A stretch of DNA of 64,000 nt from Ignavibacteriota bacterium (GTDB lineage Bacteria; Bacteroidota; Ignavibacteria; Ignavibacteriales; Ignavibacteriaceae). Shown here piece by piece: positions 62,541-64,000 of the stretch. Location: positions 3,519,001-3,583,000 of the forward strand of contig CP053446.1 of assembly GCA_013285405.1 (NCBI GenBank). The letters are read 5' to 3'. The notes under the pieces were generated by a model. That model had not been told where the DNA came from and did no database searches. It saw nothing but the letters and a program-made list of their open reading frames with translations. Position 1 is the first letter of the stretch. Each line of letters starts with the position of its first letter. A program made the position numbers and the translations under genes.

Positions 62541-64000
62541 TTATTTCAACAACAACATCTTCTTCACTGATACAAAATTATCTGTTCTTAATTCATAGAT
62601 ATACATTCCTGTTGCTATCCCACTTTGCAGGACATTCCAGTTGTATTGATATTTTCCGGCTTGCAATGAAGTATTAACCAGTTCTGCTACCTTTTCTCCC
62701 AATGCATTGTAGATACTTAGTTTTACATTTGCCATCTCCGGCAATGAGAACTCGATCATCGTGCTTGGGTTGAATGGATTTGGATAGTTCTGTTCAAGTG
62801 AATATACTGTTGGTACCAATTGGCTCGATACCATCAGCTTCTGGATCGTTGCATCACTGATTACTATTTCTTCGCCTGATTTAAGGTTTTGATTTAGTGT
62901 CTTTCCTGTCTGATCCATCAACCTGATATCCATTCCTTCTACTCTTACTGTCAATGGATATACTACTCCGCTCATCTCGATTGTCTTTACTGAACTGCTC
63001 AGGTCTTCGGCTATTCTTCCACTCGAGTATCTGAAGTCATACATTCCTGCTGGTGGTGCTGGTGGTAATTCATATTGACTTAAGTCAACCTGTCCATTTA
63101 CTGCATACAATGTGTAACTTACTCCTGCTGCATCGGTTATCACTATTCTTCCCCAGTTCTCAGGGAAGTATTCTACTGGTTTACCATCCTTTGCCAGTGT
63201 TTCAGGTATTATTATCTGTCCTGCTGCTGTTAGTTTTATCCAGTATCCATATCCTGGATCTAGTGTCATTGCTACTGAATATCCTCCGGAATATTTGTAG
63301 ATCGGTCCACTCTGTAATCCCGGTGGATTTGTTAATACGTTGCCTGCTGTTACAACTAATTCATATCCGCCAATCCCATTCCAACCTGCTGAACCTTCTA
63401 ATGGGAGATGAGGTACAGTAATTATTCCACCTGCCGGCCACTCGTCACCGGTATTATATGTTCTGGATCCTGAATGTTTCATCCAGTAAGCTATTCCTGG
63501 GTACAAAGTATCGACTGCCTGATAACCATTGTTATACTTGAAAACATTTGCTGAAGGATCTCTAAAGGGCCACCAATTATCAGGTGTATTTCCATCAGGA
63601 TGATTGCCAGGAATTGAAACTAAATTCCAACCGTTGGCTACATCCACAGATAACTGGAAAGTATTTGCAGGAGTGGATGTTTCAAACTCATGAGCAGAAC
63701 GACCGGAAATACCAGAGACTGGAGTTGCCACTACAGCACCAGTTGTCTGATCAAGTACAACAACACTTGTTCCGTTTGTTACAAGATAGTTTCCATTACC
63801 AAGTTGAATACATCCGCGTAGCCCAGTTACTGCATTAAAGTAGTTAAGCTGAGTTCCATTTTCATCATATATATACAAACCACTTGGAGAACTAAAATTT
63901 CCTACAATGATATTAGTTGTAAGTGTTTTATTTATTTGCTCTGGAAAAGCAATTGTTGGAACAAATACACCCAGGTAATTTCCATTCAAATCGTATCTTG
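62541..64000 (-). CDS. T9SS protein, 5' end outside the window
   Basis: The frame is open to the window edge, reading RYDLNGNYLGVFVP, so the TTG at 63989 is not the start. The visible part starts within a repeat of a beta-propeller type (YDLNGNYLG is a typical phrase) and then has two GWN modules, the beta domain and a T9SS tail. The 3' kilobase is almost the same as copy 3. It is probably a secreted surface protein, and its main domain lies upstream of the window. Confidence 0.85.
   Translation of the reverse strand, partial: RYDLNGNYLGVFVPTIAFPEQINKTLTTNIIVGNFSSPSGLYIYDENGTQLNYFNAVTGLRGCIQLGNGNYLVTNGTSVVVLDQTTGAVVATPVSGISGRSAHEFETSTPANTFQLSVDVANGWNLVSIPGNHPDGNTPDNWWPFRDPSANVFKYNNGYQAVDTLYPGIAYWMKHSGSRTYNTGDEWPAGGIITVPHLPLEGSAGWNGIGGYELVVTAGNVLTNPPGLQSGPIYKYSGGYSVAMTLDPGYGYWIKLTAAGQIIIPETLAKDGKPVEYFPENWGRIVITDAAGVSYTLYAVNGQVDLSQYELPPAPPAGMYDFRYSSGRIAEDLSSSVKTIEMSGVVYPLTVRVEGMDIRLMDQTGKTLNQNLKSGEEIVISDATIQKLMVSSQLVPTVYSLEQNYPNPFNPSTMIEFSLPEMANVKLSIYNALGEKVAELVNTSLQAGKYQYNWNVLQSGIATGMYIYELRTDNFVSVKKMLLLK
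62550..63660 (-). repeat. Shared T9SS/GWNM 3' module, copy 4
   Basis: Nearly identical to copy 3 in its T9SS half. The first GWN repeat (WNLVSIPGNHPDGNTPDNWW) is more like copy 1 than like copies 2 and 3, indicating a mosaic. Confidence 0.8.

Overview
The window looks like a chromosomal segment of a low-GC member of the Bacteroidota/Chlorobiota/Ignavibacteriota assemblage, most probably an Ignavibacteria-like organism. The reasons are the five complete or partial secreted proteins that end in the type IX secretion (T9SS) sorting domain with the consensus core YPNPFNPSTMIEFSLPE, an extra repeat protein with the same tail, a Gld-type ABC cluster, and AT-rich leaders that mostly lack strong Shine-Dalgarno sites. 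This placement is inference from protein style; no rRNA or tRNA was seen.

Region 1 (1-6634) is propionate/methylmalonyl-CoA metabolism: methylmalonyl-CoA mutase, epimerase, a carboxyltransferase, a small C-terminal-type decarboxylase subunit, a biotin carrier and a TerC membrane protein on the plus strand. They face a minus-strand pair made of the Na+-pumping decarboxylase beta subunit and a 55-residue membrane-anchor gene (5333-5500). Together these look like a complete but split sodium-pumping methylmalonyl-CoA decarboxylase.

Region 2 (6635-33222) is a large exopolysaccharide locus. It has a Wzc-like tyrosine kinase and an SLBB export protein (minus strand), then an outer-membrane protein, a broken flippase remnant, two O-antigen-polymerase-type proteins, AsnB, two FkbM methyltransferases, an intact flippase, several glycosyltransferases, a methyltransferase, a carbamoyltransferase, a WecA/MraY-type phosphoglycosyltransferase and a Wzi-like protein. 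It is interrupted by accessory genes: a RelE/ParE-type toxin pair, a holin-like membrane protein, an AAA/DUF4143 ATPase, and a nucleotidyltransferase pair flanked by 118/117-bp direct repeats of a glycosyltransferase gene 3' end. Short palindromic or low-complexity elements are scattered in this region, many of them inserted in frame inside enzymes.

Region 3 (33302-41316, minus strand) is a compact run: GldA-like ATPase, GldF-like permease, GldG-like protein, DUF4340 protein, NUDIX hydrolase, HAD hydrolase, LemA and a DUF2207 protein.

Region 4 (41503-45494) holds a beta-barrel protein with an N-terminal CxxCH haem motif, a CHAD protein with a coupled small ORF, and an OmpA protein with calcium-binding-type repeats.

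Region 5 (45610-64000, minus strand) is a cluster of secreted T9SS cargo: cohesin-like and dockerin-like proteins including one with eight nearly identical 309-bp repeats, a subtilisin-like protease, a choice-of-anchor B protein, a zinc metalloprotease and one protein cut by the window edge. Four of these share a nearly identical 3' module of about 1.1 kb, which suggests ongoing gene conversion.
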